Below are positions 49,202 to 57,719 of a stretch of DNA of 64,000 bases, piece by piece. The DNA is from Flavobacteriaceae bacterium NBU2973 (GTDB lineage: Bacteria > Bacteroidota > Bacteroidia > Flavobacteriales > Flavobacteriaceae), in assembly GCA_026162565.1 (NCBI GenBank), contig JAOEIQ010000002.1, positions 310,001 through 374,000 of the forward strand, in the 5' to 3' direction. Below the pieces are notes generated by a model that did no database searches, had not been told where the DNA came from, and saw only the letters and a list, made by a program, of their open reading frames with translations. Numbering within the stretch: the stretch's first letter is position 1; every line of letters begins with the position of its first letter. The position numbers and the translations under genes are program-made.

Positions 49202-51133
49202 TTATTCAATTTCAAGAAAAAACTTATTGTCTTCAAAAACATATTTTAAGTTATTATTATTTTGATATTTTAAATCTGCTGTTCCAGGACTTAAAATCAA
49301 ATTATCTATTGTAAAACTAAACTCTATGCGATTATTTATTTCCTTTATTTCAACAAACTCTGTTAGATACAAATCTTCTTCATTGGCTTCTACATCAAGT
49401 GTACCTATATGCTGAATTTTATCCTGTTTAAAAATAAATACTTCTCCTCCAAAGGGATATTCAAAAGCCATTTGGCAGATAATGATGGTTTTGTCCGAAG
49501 CATTGCTTTTAAAAAAATGGGGTTCAAACAAATAAGCATCACCAATACCATGCGATTGGTATGACATGTTATTGTTTTTATCTAATAGCAGTAGTCTGTC
49601 GCCCCAATCGGTTTCATTATCGGGTGCTACTATTTTGCCGTCTTTGGGTTGATAATTTCCAGAAATAATTTTAAAAGCATCTAATTGAAAGGCATTATCA
49701 ACATCAAAATTTGGTAGTGAAAAATTGGATATTTTTTCAGGTTGAAATTCAACATATTTGAAAATTTCTTCATCTGTTTGCTGCGTATTTAAATTATGTC
49801 TAGATGCATTTTTATATGTTTCTTCTTGATACTTCTTACCATTATATTTTAATACTGATAGGCTATTTATTAGGGTTTTATTATCAACACAATCGCTATT
49901 TTCATCTTCTAATGTTTTGGTATTTGTGTTTTCATGAATAACCATAAAATTTTTGAAACGGTTGGTTGTTTTATCTTTAACAATAAGCGCCTTTTTTTCT
50001 TCTAAAAATTCACCGTCACAGTCACCATCCCATTCACCTCGGTAACTTTTAATTTCATAATTATTCAAGATTTTTTTAAGAGCATTACCAGATTTAACGA
50101 ATAATGACAAGGTTTCGCTTGAGTAGGGATTTACTCTAGATGAACCCATAAAACTAACACGAATACCAAAAGCGTTACTGTTTTCTGACAATGGGTAAGG
50201 GCTTGTATCAATTTGAATGTTTTCTAAACGTATCGCATCCGAAGTCCAATCGTTAGTTTTAGAAGATTCAAAAAACCTGTGCATGGTTTCGCCAGAATTG
50301 CCGTTTATAATGAGGATGTGGCTGTTTAGCTCAAAATACATTACGCCTTCATCCACAATTTCAGGAATAACGATAATATAGTCATCTGGATTATCGGTAT
50401 GTGGTTTGCTTCGTATTAAATCGGTTTTTACATTTAATATGTTGATTTTTAATTCTTCTAATGCCAAGGTTATCATTGGCCAATTATCAATGCTATTGTT
50501 GAGATATTTGGTTTCTATTTTTTCTATTAATCCGTTAGGTTTTAGCTTAAAAGTTTCCTGCTCTATTTGTGTAATATTGTCGTATAATATATTGCTGGTG
50601 GTTATATAATCTTGTGTAATTTTTGACTCTATTCTGGACATACTTTCAGCAATTTCATCATAAGCAACTATTTGAGAGCTGATAATATTGCCGTTTTCCT
50701 TATAATTTATGAGTACCGTTTCCATTTCATGTTCGCCTTTTGTTACAGTAACCACAACGGTTTTAATATCTTTAAAAAGTTCTAGTCGATAGGCGTTTAT
50801 GGCTTTAAACATGTAGTTTTCATCATAATACTCGGGGTATATTTTTTCTAGCATCAGGGCTTTGGCGTCTATGTTTTTGTAATCTTCGGGTTCAATAAAA
50901 CTGTCGAAGTTTGTGGTTTCCAAAAGTGGTACTGTCTTTACTGGAAAATCAGCTACATTAAAGATGCTATTTGCGCTTGCTTCAGCATTGCTTTCATCTA
51001 TTGTTTCGTTACTTGTACTTTTAGCGTCTTCAACCTCAACAGAAGTTTTTTCTTTAGTACTTGATACTTGCTCCTCTTTTGTATTCTTACAAGCGATTAA
51101 TAGAATTAGGATTAAGATATAAGTATGTTTCAT
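49202..51133 (-). CDS. Large lipoprotein of unknown function
   Basis: A 643-residue lipoprotein (MKHTYILILILLIACKNTKE, lipobox LIAC), then a Ser/Glu/Thr-rich linker to about residue 65. A central domain of about 200 residues (residues ~235-450) is homologous to the 263-residue lipoprotein encoded next (LIINGNSGETMHRFFE with LIINNKTGKITHQYYE; DTSPYPLSENSNAFGI with DTTAYPLQKSHQAFAI; GSSRVNPYSSETLSLF with GSSQPNPYNETQLSLY). The C-terminal ~180 residues are unique. No active-site motif is seen. It is probably the last gene of a minus-strand run of membrane-associated proteins. Confidence 0.6.
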   Translation of the reverse strand: MKHTYILILILLIACKNTKEEQVSSTKEKTSVEVEDAKSTSNETIDESNAEASANSIFNVADFPVKTVPLLETTNFDSFIEPEDYKNIDAKALMLEKIYPEYYDENYMFKAINAYRLELFKDIKTVVVTVTKGEHEMETVLINYKENGNIISSQIVAYDEIAESMSRIESKITQDYITTSNILYDNITQIEQETFKLKPNGLIEKIETKYLNNSIDNWPMITLALEELKINILNVKTDLIRSKPHTDNPDDYIIVIPEIVDEGVMYFELNSHILIINGNSGETMHRFFESSKTNDWTSDAIRLENIQIDTSPYPLSENSNAFGIRVSFMGSSRVNPYSSETLSLFVKSGNALKKILNNYEIKSYRGEWDGDCDGEFLEEKKALIVKDKTTNRFKNFMVIHENTNTKTLEDENSDCVDNKTLINSLSVLKYNGKKYQEETYKNASRHNLNTQQTDEEIFKYVEFQPEKISNFSLPNFDVDNAFQLDAFKIISGNYQPKDGKIVAPDNETDWGDRLLLLDKNNNMSYQSHGIGDAYLFEPHFFKSNASDKTIIICQMAFEYPFGGEVFIFKQDKIQHIGTLDVEANEEDLYLTEFVEIKEINNRIEFSFTIDNLILSPGTADLKYQNNNNLKYVFEDNKFFLEIE

Positions 51134-51155
51134 TATTATTGTGTTTAGTTTTTAA

Positions 51156-51947
51156 TTACTCATCAATAGTCAATTTTTCTCTATTTTGAATGTATTGCTT
51201 CCTATTAAATTTCAACATTGATGTTTGAATTTGAACAATACTATCTTTTGGGTTACAATCGCCTGTATGGTCAATCTGGTAATTAGAATGAATTTTAGTT
51301 TCGGTTACCAAAATATTATTTAGGCTATTGGTTTTTTCTGGGCTCATACTCAATTGTCGTTCTATTCGCTCAAAGTGAGCAGAACACGTGTCTATGTTTA
51401 CATTAACCTCTCCTACCGATTCGTAAATGGTAAAGTTATCTACTACCTTTTTTAAAGATTTATTGGTTTTTGTATATAGAGACAGCTGGGTTTCGTTGTA
51501 TGGATTTGGCTGCGAACTACCTCTATAATGTACCAATATTGCAAAAGCCTGATGTGATTTTTGTAATGGATAAGCCGTTGTATCAATTGCAATATAGTCG
51601 ATAAAAATAGCATCCGTACTCCAACCTGTTTGTTCGGCATCTTCATAGTATTGATGGGTTATTTTTCCTGTTTTATTATTTATAATGAGTAGATGGCAAT
51701 TTAAATCATATACCTCTTCGTTTAAGATTTCATAATTCGCTTCTGTAATTAAAGCAATACTTTCATCTGGGCTATCTGGAAATGGTTTTAACAATACATC
51801 ATCTGGTGTTAATTCTTCTTTGTTTAAGTGTTTTAATACGTTGGTTTTTAGTTGCTTATTGGAAAATACAGAAGTACCATAAATTGCTTTTGGTTTTGGC
51901 GCACAGGATGCGATGATGATTACTAAAAAGATGACTAACAATCTCAT
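51156..51947 (-). CDS. Lipoprotein of unknown function, paralogue of the 643-aa protein
   Basis: A 263-residue lipoprotein with signal MRLLVIFLVIIIASCAPKPK. Residues ~65-260 share a domain with the middle of the neighbouring 643-residue lipoprotein, with many identities in LIINNKTGKITHQYYE and GSSQPNPYNETQLSLY. It is therefore a tandem duplicate with gain or loss of flanking domains. It overlaps the upstream gene by 4 bases and lies 22 bases from the 643-aa gene, so the three are probably co-expressed. Confidence 0.6.
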   Translation of the reverse strand: MRLLVIFLVIIIASCAPKPKAIYGTSVFSNKQLKTNVLKHLNKEELTPDDVLLKPFPDSPDESIALITEANYEILNEEVYDLNCHLLIINNKTGKITHQYYEDAEQTGWSTDAIFIDYIAIDTTAYPLQKSHQAFAILVHYRGSSQPNPYNETQLSLYTKTNKSLKKVVDNFTIYESVGEVNVNIDTCSAHFERIERQLSMSPEKTNSLNNILVTETKIHSNYQIDHTGDCNPKDSIVQIQTSMLKFNRKQYIQNREKLTIDE

Positions 51948-52546
51948 TGTTTTGTTTTATGGTATCCTTTGAGGTTTAACATAGTTTCGGTTTTTACGAA
52001 TTCTCCTTGTTCAAAATAATCTATGTTGCCACAATATAAAGCACTATCGGTTTGGCAGTTTTCATAATAAAACTCTGCCAATCGATACTCGGTATACATG
52101 CCCAATTCTTCGGACACAAAACCGCCTAAATCTTCTTCCTGGTCTATAAAATAACCAGTACCTGCTTCGGCAATAAAACCGAGGGTAAAACCACCCAATT
52201 CATAAAAATAAATGCCGTTTTCTGTTTTATATGCTAATGGTTTACCGGTTTTATACTCGGTTTTTAGGTGTTCTGCTATTTTCTGTTTAATTGCTTGATG
52301 CACTAAACCTTGGTCTTTTTCAAGGTGTTTTACAAGATATAAATTGGGATATACCTGACTTTGAATAAATTCCATCTTTACAAAAAAGAGTTGGTTGATG
52401 GTAATTACTAAAAATCCAAAAGTTAAGAGCATTAAACAAAAAACACTTCTGGTTTTTTTGGCTAAAACCCATCGCAGTAGTTTGTATAGCAGGTATAAAC
52501 TTGCTAATGCTATTATTAATAGTATGATAATGAATAGTATGGACAT
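51944..52546 (-). CDS. Membrane protein of unknown function
   Basis: Two N-terminal membrane segments (LFIIILLIIALASLYLLYKL and LMLLTFGFLVITINQLFFVK) are followed by an approximately 130-residue soluble domain with YFYELGGFTLGFIAEAGTGY-like sequence and three Cys. The domain has repeated beta-like strands but no recognised family. It overlaps the downstream lipoprotein by 4 bases, so the pair may work together at the inner membrane. Confidence 0.5.
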   Translation of the reverse strand: MSILFIIILLIIALASLYLLYKLLRWVLAKKTRSVFCLMLLTFGFLVITINQLFFVKMEFIQSQVYPNLYLVKHLEKDQGLVHQAIKQKIAEHLKTEYKTGKPLAYKTENGIYFYELGGFTLGFIAEAGTGYFIDQEEDLGGFVSEELGMYTEYRLAEFYYENCQTDSALYCGNIDYFEQGEFVKTETMLNLKGYHKTKQ

Positions 52547-52622
52547 TTTTTGTTTTAACTCTTATATGCTGTAATACATTTTCATTTTTAAAAAATTTCT
52601 CTACCAAAGACTTTAGCTTTAA

Positions 52623-52964
52623 TCAAATTAAGTCTAACCATTTTTCAAGGATATAATGTAAAGCTATAACTATTGTGACTACCAACACTATTAATAATAC
52701 TCTTTTAGTAATTATTGATGTTCTGGATAACTGTTGTGTTTTTATTATTTTTCTATCTATTAGAATAAAAAGCAAAGCTATAAAAACACCTATTAGCGCA
52801 CCAATACCTACTGTGCCATATCCTAAAAACACTTCTTGAATAAAACCAAAATCAGAATCAATAGTTTGATGCGGTTTTAACAACAAAAACATATACCCAA
52901 TGCCAATGATTAAGGCGAAAACAAACCATGGAATATAGTTGCGTAATAGTTTTAAGGCTCTCAT
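52623..52964 (-). CDS. Small integral membrane protein of unknown function
   Basis: A 113-residue protein with three hydrophobic segments: WFVFALIIGIGYMFLLLKP, LGYGTVGIGALIGVFIALLF, and VLLIVLVVTIVIALHYILEK. Not recognised. It is 2 bases after the nitrilase-GNAT gene stop-side and in the same operon orientation. It resembles small accessory membrane proteins, but no more can be said. Confidence 0.5.
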   Translation of the reverse strand: MRALKLLRNYIPWFVFALIIGIGYMFLLLKPHQTIDSDFGFIQEVFLGYGTVGIGALIGVFIALLFILIDRKIIKTQQLSRTSIITKRVLLIVLVVTIVIALHYILEKWLDLI

Positions 52965-52966
52965 TT

Positions 52967-54199
52967 TTAGTCGATAAGTATTTCTTTTTCCATAGCATAA
53001 AATGCTTCTTCTCGTCCTGGAAAATGTATGTTGCCTCTAGTAATATAGTCTCTATTTTGATATAACTTAATGGCTTTTAGGTTTTTACTAAATACATCCA
53101 ATCTTATGGTATTGCACAACTGTTTTTTGGCAAAATCTTCGGCAAAATTCATTATTATGCTGGCATATCCCTTACCAAGTTGTTTTGGATGTACAACTAA
53201 CCTATGAATGACCAATGCCTTGATATTATTAAATTGCCAATTGATGGTTTGATAAGCTTCTTCCTGTTGGTGGCTTAAACAGATGGCGCCAATTATTTTA
53301 GTGTTACTTTTTAAAACATAGAGTTCTTTATTTTTTAGGTCATTTTCGATAATGGCAAGGGTTGGGTAGGTTTTAATCCATTGATAAATCCCATTATTAT
53401 TTAGATGTTTTCTTCCTTTTGAATACAATTGGAAAATAGCTTCGAGATCTGATAATTGTCCTATTTCAATGATTGGCTGATGAATTTCTGCGGAATTAGA
53501 TATGGTATCGTAAATGAGTAATCCTTGATGCTGTTCGTTTAGTTGCCCAACACATTCCCCATTTTTATTCCAGATGGCGCTATGTCCATTACTCACAAAA
53601 TTATCGCAATAACCAACAGCATTTGCCATTAAAATTGGTGTACTGTACTGCTTTGCCATTGTTGAAAAATAAGCATAGGCCTTATCTGTTCCTTTTTTTG
53701 ATTTGGCTACGCTAGCGATGTAAATAGTGGCATTATTTTCTTTTGCCTTTAGAAAGTGTTCTTCTTGCAATGTTTCGTAGCATATCCCTAAAGCAATTTT
53801 TTGTCCCTTAATTGTTAAAAAAGGTTGGTTTTTACCACATACAAAAAAGGGCAACTCATCATCATATAGCAAGGTTTTAGAGTATATCGTCCGTTCTTTA
53901 TTGGGACTAAAAATTAGCATACTAATATTAATACCATCATCGGCAAGTGTTGGCATGCCTTCTCCAATGGTAATTTTACCTTTATTTGCTAATGCCTCAA
54001 AAGGCTTAAAAATACTGTGTTTAATATTTGTTGCATATTTTTTTGCCGATTCGGGTTCGTAATTGATAATGGACAATTCGGGAAAAACAATTATATCAGC
54101 ATTTAAATCTATGGCACACTTAATTTGGTTCAAGTGATTTTTGATATTCACTGGGATATTTCCTTTTAAGGATTGTATTTGTGCTACACAAATTTTCAT
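52967..54199 (-). CDS. Nitrilase-superfamily amidohydrolase fused to a GNAT acetyltransferase
   Basis: Residues ~1-240 are a carbon-nitrogen hydrolase with the Glu-Lys-Cys triad: Glu in VFPELSIINYEP (near 41), Lys in YSKTLLYDDELPF, Cys in GICYETLQEE. Residues ~255-410 are a GNAT N-acetyltransferase with IHRLVVHPKQLGKGYASIIM (acetyl-CoA P-loop QLGKGY) and LDVFSKNLKAIKLYQNRDY. The fusion suggests coupled hydrolysis of an amide and acetylation of an amine, but the substrate is unknown. Both active sites appear intact. It lies in a minus-strand run with uncharacterised membrane proteins. Confidence 0.82.
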   Translation of the reverse strand: MKICVAQIQSLKGNIPVNIKNHLNQIKCAIDLNADIIVFPELSIINYEPESAKKYATNIKHSIFKPFEALANKGKITIGEGMPTLADDGINISMLIFSPNKERTIYSKTLLYDDELPFFVCGKNQPFLTIKGQKIALGICYETLQEEHFLKAKENNATIYIASVAKSKKGTDKAYAYFSTMAKQYSTPILMANAVGYCDNFVSNGHSAIWNKNGECVGQLNEQHQGLLIYDTISNSAEIHQPIIEIGQLSDLEAIFQLYSKGRKHLNNNGIYQWIKTYPTLAIIENDLKNKELYVLKSNTKIIGAICLSHQQEEAYQTINWQFNNIKALVIHRLVVHPKQLGKGYASIIMNFAEDFAKKQLCNTIRLDVFSKNLKAIKLYQNRDYITRGNIHFPGREEAFYAMEKEILID

Positions 54200-54210
54200 A
54201 GTGTAATATA

Positions 54211-55293
54211 TTAATATTTGCCAATAGCTTCCATTTGGCAGGTTTTATCTCTATTGGTTTCATCTGGCATCTCATTTAATTTAAAACTTTTATACGCGCT
54301 CATGTTTAAACCCTGTTTAACGTTGCACATATAAACAAAAGCATCCTCTTGATTGCTCGATTTTGTTTTATAAATGGTGTGGGTTAGTATCCAATTGCTA
54401 TTCTTAAAAGAAACATAATAAAGAGCTTCTAAAAAACCACCATCAGGAAATGCGGTAAAAATTTCAAAACCTGTTTTAGTAGGACGAATATCTTGAATTT
54501 GATTGCCACCATCTTGCGAAAAATTAGTGGTTTTTAATACAAATTTGTAATTATTACCTTCATTTACAAAAAGGTAGAGCTCGTCGCCTTGGTATGTCTC
54601 TGCACTTACTACTTTGTCTAAAACACCATCGTTGTTAATGTCTATATCTTTTATAAAATAGTGTTCTGTACCCTCAAAATCTGAAAGTTTGGGTTCTACA
54701 ATAGTAGTATTTTCATCAAAAATTGGATCCGGATTTTCATTATCATCATAAAAATCGGTTTCAAACAGTTCTTCGAGAATTACTTTCTTTGAAGGACTTA
54801 AAAGCGAGGCAAAATTGGTGTCGGGTTTTGGGTGTGGTCCATTAAAAAGAAAAAACAAAACAGATTGTGCTTCTGCATCGCTCAAATTATTTATTAAGTG
54901 AGACTTGTTTTGTTTTTTGATATATTTCAAAACCTTGTCTTGCAAATAATTCACTGCATCAGGCTCCCAACTACCATGTTTGCAAAGTGCTATAAGCTTG
55001 TTTACGTATTTAGGATATTTTTCTATGAGATCAAACCAATAATCAACATAACTATTGGCATCGTTGTACAGTTCTTGCGGTTTGTCCTCTACAAAATCCC
55101 AACCAAAATAAATTCTATATTCATCAAATTCTTTAGGGAATTGATGTAAAAATTCGGCCTCATCTTTAGCCAAATAGCTTTCCTTTAAATTAAAAGCTGT
55201 ACGCTCTTTGGCTTCTTTTTTATTGGGCTTACAAGCAGTAAATGCTAAACTCAACAAAAATAAAACACGCAGAAACCCTCTAATGTGTTTCAT
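54211..55293 (-). CDS. Lipoprotein of unknown function with an EF-hand-like calcium loop
   Basis: Lipoprotein signal (LLSLAFTACKPNKK), 360 residues. The N-terminal half is helical with LPSDAEAQ-like runs; the C-terminal half is beta-rich, with DIDINNDGVLDKVVSAETYQ resembling a VCBS/EF-hand-type calcium loop (D-x-N-x-D-G). No catalytic motif is recognised. It is 11 bases upstream of the nitrilase-GNAT gene in the same orientation and may present a surface-binding function for the operon. Confidence 0.5.
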   Translation of the reverse strand: MKHIRGFLRVLFLLSLAFTACKPNKKEAKERTAFNLKESYLAKDEAEFLHQFPKEFDEYRIYFGWDFVEDKPQELYNDANSYVDYWFDLIEKYPKYVNKLIALCKHGSWEPDAVNYLQDKVLKYIKKQNKSHLINNLSDAEAQSVLFFLFNGPHPKPDTNFASLLSPSKKVILEELFETDFYDDNENPDPIFDENTTIVEPKLSDFEGTEHYFIKDIDINNDGVLDKVVSAETYQGDELYLFVNEGNNYKFVLKTTNFSQDGGNQIQDIRPTKTGFEIFTAFPDGGFLEALYYVSFKNSNWILTHTIYKTKSSNQEDAFVYMCNVKQGLNMSAYKSFKLNEMPDETNRDKTCQMEAIGKY

Positions 55294-55304
55294 GGCAACA
55301 CAGC

Positions 55305-55691
55305 TTAAGCTAAAGCCTTACTAACGGCTGTTTGCAGCTCGTTAAAAGCATTTTTTTGCGGTCCTGCCATAATACCGCCCACAATTTTACTTACAATAAT
55401 TTCAATAATATTTTTATGGCGCTCGCCACCATGGCCAAAATAAGCGTTCATTACTTTGCTTGGTACAATGTAGCTTACTTTGGCATTGTTCTCGCCAGTT
55501 AAATAAACTTTTACACCATGCATTCCACTTTTTTTAAGTACTACGCATTGCTCCATTTGGCCGTTAACATCTGTACGTTGCTCCCAAATATCATACTCTT
55601 TAGTACAAGCATAATCGGTGTTTTGTTGTAGACGTTTACAAATCGCATCTAAAGAATTATAACTAGTATTAATGTTCATAATTGCTTTCAT
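55305..55691 (-). CDS. Cytoplasmic protein of unknown function (128 aa)
   Basis: No signal peptide or membrane segment and no recognised family. Sequence includes DAICKRLQQNTDYACTKEYD, MHGVKVYLTGENNAKVSYIV and IEIIVSKIVGGIMAGPQKNA. A Gly-rich C-terminal helix (IVSKIVGGIMAGP) could be membrane-associated or pack in a protein interface. It lies 11 bases upstream of the lipoprotein gene and 19 bases downstream of a membrane-anchored helical protein. Confidence 0.5.
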   Translation of the reverse strand: MKAIMNINTSYNSLDAICKRLQQNTDYACTKEYDIWEQRTDVNGQMEQCVVLKKSGMHGVKVYLTGENNAKVSYIVPSKVMNAYFGHGGERHKNIIEIIVSKIVGGIMAGPQKNAFNELQTAVSKALA

Positions 55692-55710
55692 AATTTTGTT
55701 TTTAGTGGTT

Positions 55711-56655
55711 TTAATCTTCCCAATAATCTGTTATTAGGCTCTTATAATGTTTTTCTAGAGGTTTATTTTCAAGATTATTCGCAAGCCAGTACAACAATAA
55801 GTATAATTCGTATCTAAACAGGTTTTCATTGTTAATAGTATTGGATCTTACAGTTTCCATAAACTGTTGTATTTTACCGTCTTGATCTTTGTAATTATAT
55901 AAGTGAACTAAATCAAAATAGTATTGTGCTAAAATCAAATCTTGAATAAATGGTGATTTTGAGTTTAGTTCATTCATATACCTATTTAATTCATCTTCTG
56001 AAGCGCCCCATTTTGGTGATATAAACGAAAAATAGTTTAAGTGCAACTCGGCATCATTAGGAAATTCTTCAATAGTTCTTTGAAAAAGTTGATGCGTATT
56101 TTCTCTATTGACCTCTATAGCCTTATAAATTTTCAATAAGGATGATACGCAATTGTTTTTGTAAATAGTGTTATTTTGGTCAACTTTTAAAAGAACTGCT
56201 TCGGCTTTTTTTAAGTAGCTCTTAAAGGTATTTTGGTTTTGGTTGGATACAGTGTCAATGGTATCTCTACCTCTAACTTCCCAAGCTTTATGAATCAATT
56301 GATAACCCTTTATGATTTTTGGTAAATCGTTATTTGGTTCCTTTGCGAGCCACGCATCGCTTATTGTAACATCGGTATATTGTCCAAGACTTTTAAAGGC
56401 AAAAGCGCGATAACTAGCATTCAAACTTTTTAAGGTTTGCTCTACATTATGATACTCACTATTGTTAAAATAGCCTATTAGCTGTTTTAACTTTGGATTA
56501 TCGAGATGGCTTTGCATCTTGAATTTATATTTCCCTCTTCGATTTAATAAATTATCTATTGGACTAAAGATCCCATACTTATCTAAAAAGTACAGTACTC
56601 CAAATCCTGCTAAAATCCATTTAGCGATTGCGTATTGGTTAAAAAAATCTAACAT
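55711..56655 (-). CDS. Membrane-anchored helical-repeat (TPR-like) protein
   Basis: A short N-terminal membrane segment (AIAKWILAGFGVLYFLDKYG) is followed by about 280 residues of helical repeats (NSEYHNVEQTLKSLNASYRA; LLKVDQNNTIYKNNCVSSLL; RTIEEFPNDAELHLNYFSFI). The pattern resembles TPR-like solenoids used for protein interaction. Cytoplasmic or periplasmic side is uncertain. It is the first gene of the block of seven minus-strand genes extending to 49202. No enzymatic motif is seen. Confidence 0.55.
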   Translation of the reverse strand: MLDFFNQYAIAKWILAGFGVLYFLDKYGIFSPIDNLLNRRGKYKFKMQSHLDNPKLKQLIGYFNNSEYHNVEQTLKSLNASYRAFAFKSLGQYTDVTISDAWLAKEPNNDLPKIIKGYQLIHKAWEVRGRDTIDTVSNQNQNTFKSYLKKAEAVLLKVDQNNTIYKNNCVSSLLKIYKAIEVNRENTHQLFQRTIEEFPNDAELHLNYFSFISPKWGASEDELNRYMNELNSKSPFIQDLILAQYYFDLVHLYNYKDQDGKIQQFMETVRSNTINNENLFRYELYLLLYWLANNLENKPLEKHYKSLITDYWED

Positions 56656-56727
56656 AAGTATGGTGTTTACCTTGCTAACTAATTGTTATTATAATTTTAA
56701 TTTTCAAGACTATTTTGATTATACATT

Positions 56728-56817
56728 TTATCTTGTCGTGCCGATACCAACTTGAGCATAACCTTTTATCACTAATACAAAAAATATAAAACTTAAAACA
56801 CCTCCATATTTAGCCAT
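56728..56817 (-). pseudogene. Remnant of a secreted protein: signal peptide then QVGIGTT, truncated
   Basis: A 29-codon frame reads MAKYGGVLSFIFFVLVIKGY, then AQVGIGTTR and a stop. The string AQVGIGTT(T)P is the familiar start of the mature region of many flavobacterial secreted or tail-fibre-like proteins, and here it follows a hydrophobic signal. The frame stops after GTTR and further stops follow, so only the N-terminus survives. It appears to be a decayed 5' end of a secreted protein, possibly deleted when the neighbouring T9SS genes arrived. Confidence 0.5.
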
Positions 56818-56931
56818 AATAATTATTTCTAGAAAATTTTAATTATTAAAAACTAACAGAAATAATACTGCGTAAAACATTACTAGAAATAGTTCTAATT
56901 TATATTTGTTAAATCGCCTTATCATTGTGTT

Positions 56932-57711
56932 CTATTTGAGTATGACCTTTTTAATTAAAACACCTCTATCAAAATTTAATTTCAAAACATAAATACCTTT
57001 AGATAAAGAAGCTGTAGAAATTTTAATATCAGTTCCTGAATTTACTTTAACACCATTAATGCTATAAATAGTGTAATTTTTTAATGTTATTAGGTTACTA
57101 GATATTATTCTAATAAAATGAGAACTTGGACTCATTTCTAACCTAACACTATCTTCCAAAACAAATGCCTCATTATGCAAAGTAGATGCAGTCCAATTAA
57201 TATCATCGATACCTAAATTAGCGAGGTCAGTAGATGTAATCACTATCTTATCAACATCGTCAAAACTTGAATTAGACGAAAAAACACTGTTAAGCCCACT
57301 AGTTGTAAATGCTTGACTTCCAGTAGAAATATTATTTTTAAATCCTTCAATAGTCAGTGAATATTCAAAAGCAAAACAACCAAATACATTATCAAATCGT
57401 AAAGTTCCTAAATCTATTTCATTACCACTAACTGTTTCTATAGTCCAAGTGGTTGCAGAAAATGTTCCAGCAGTGATATGGCCTAAACCAGAACTACTAC
57501 AACTATTTTCTTGTGTAACGTATCTATGCTGTGTAGCTGGATTAGTATTGCCAGAAATTGTAAATAAAAAGGTCTCTCCATTATTTGCTATAGTGTATGG
57601 ATTTCCTAAATTTTGACTATTGCTATATCCTTGATCATCAAAAGTGATAATTTGCGCTATACAAGGTATAACGCAAATTAACATAGTTATAAGTGTTAGT
57701 GCTTTTTTCAT
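56932..57711 (-). CDS. Secreted protein with type A T9SS sorting domain
   Basis: Signal peptide ends near CIAQ; 259 residues. The body (NSQNLGNPYTIANNGETFLF; TIETVSGNEIDLGTLRFDNV) looks like a carbohydrate- or ligand-binding beta domain common in flavobacterial exoproteins. The C-terminal ~70 residues (LKNYTIYSINGVKVNSGTDI, KGIYVLKLNFDRGVLIKKVI) match the type A T9SS C-terminal domain. It should be exported and attached to the surface. Its C-terminal domain is closely alike to that of the neighbouring leucine-rich-repeat protein (KGIYVLKLNFDRG vs RGIYILKLDFDRG), pointing to tandem origin. Cargo function unknown. Confidence 0.8.
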   Translation of the reverse strand: MKKALTLITMLICVIPCIAQIITFDDQGYSNSQNLGNPYTIANNGETFLFTISGNTNPATQHRYVTQENSCSSSGLGHITAGTFSATTWTIETVSGNEIDLGTLRFDNVFGCFAFEYSLTIEGFKNNISTGSQAFTTSGLNSVFSSNSSFDDVDKIVITSTDLANLGIDDINWTASTLHNEAFVLEDSVRLEMSPSSHFIRIISSNLITLKNYTIYSINGVKVNSGTDIKISTASLSKGIYVLKLNFDRGVLIKKVILK

Positions 57712-57719
57712 TTAAGTAA

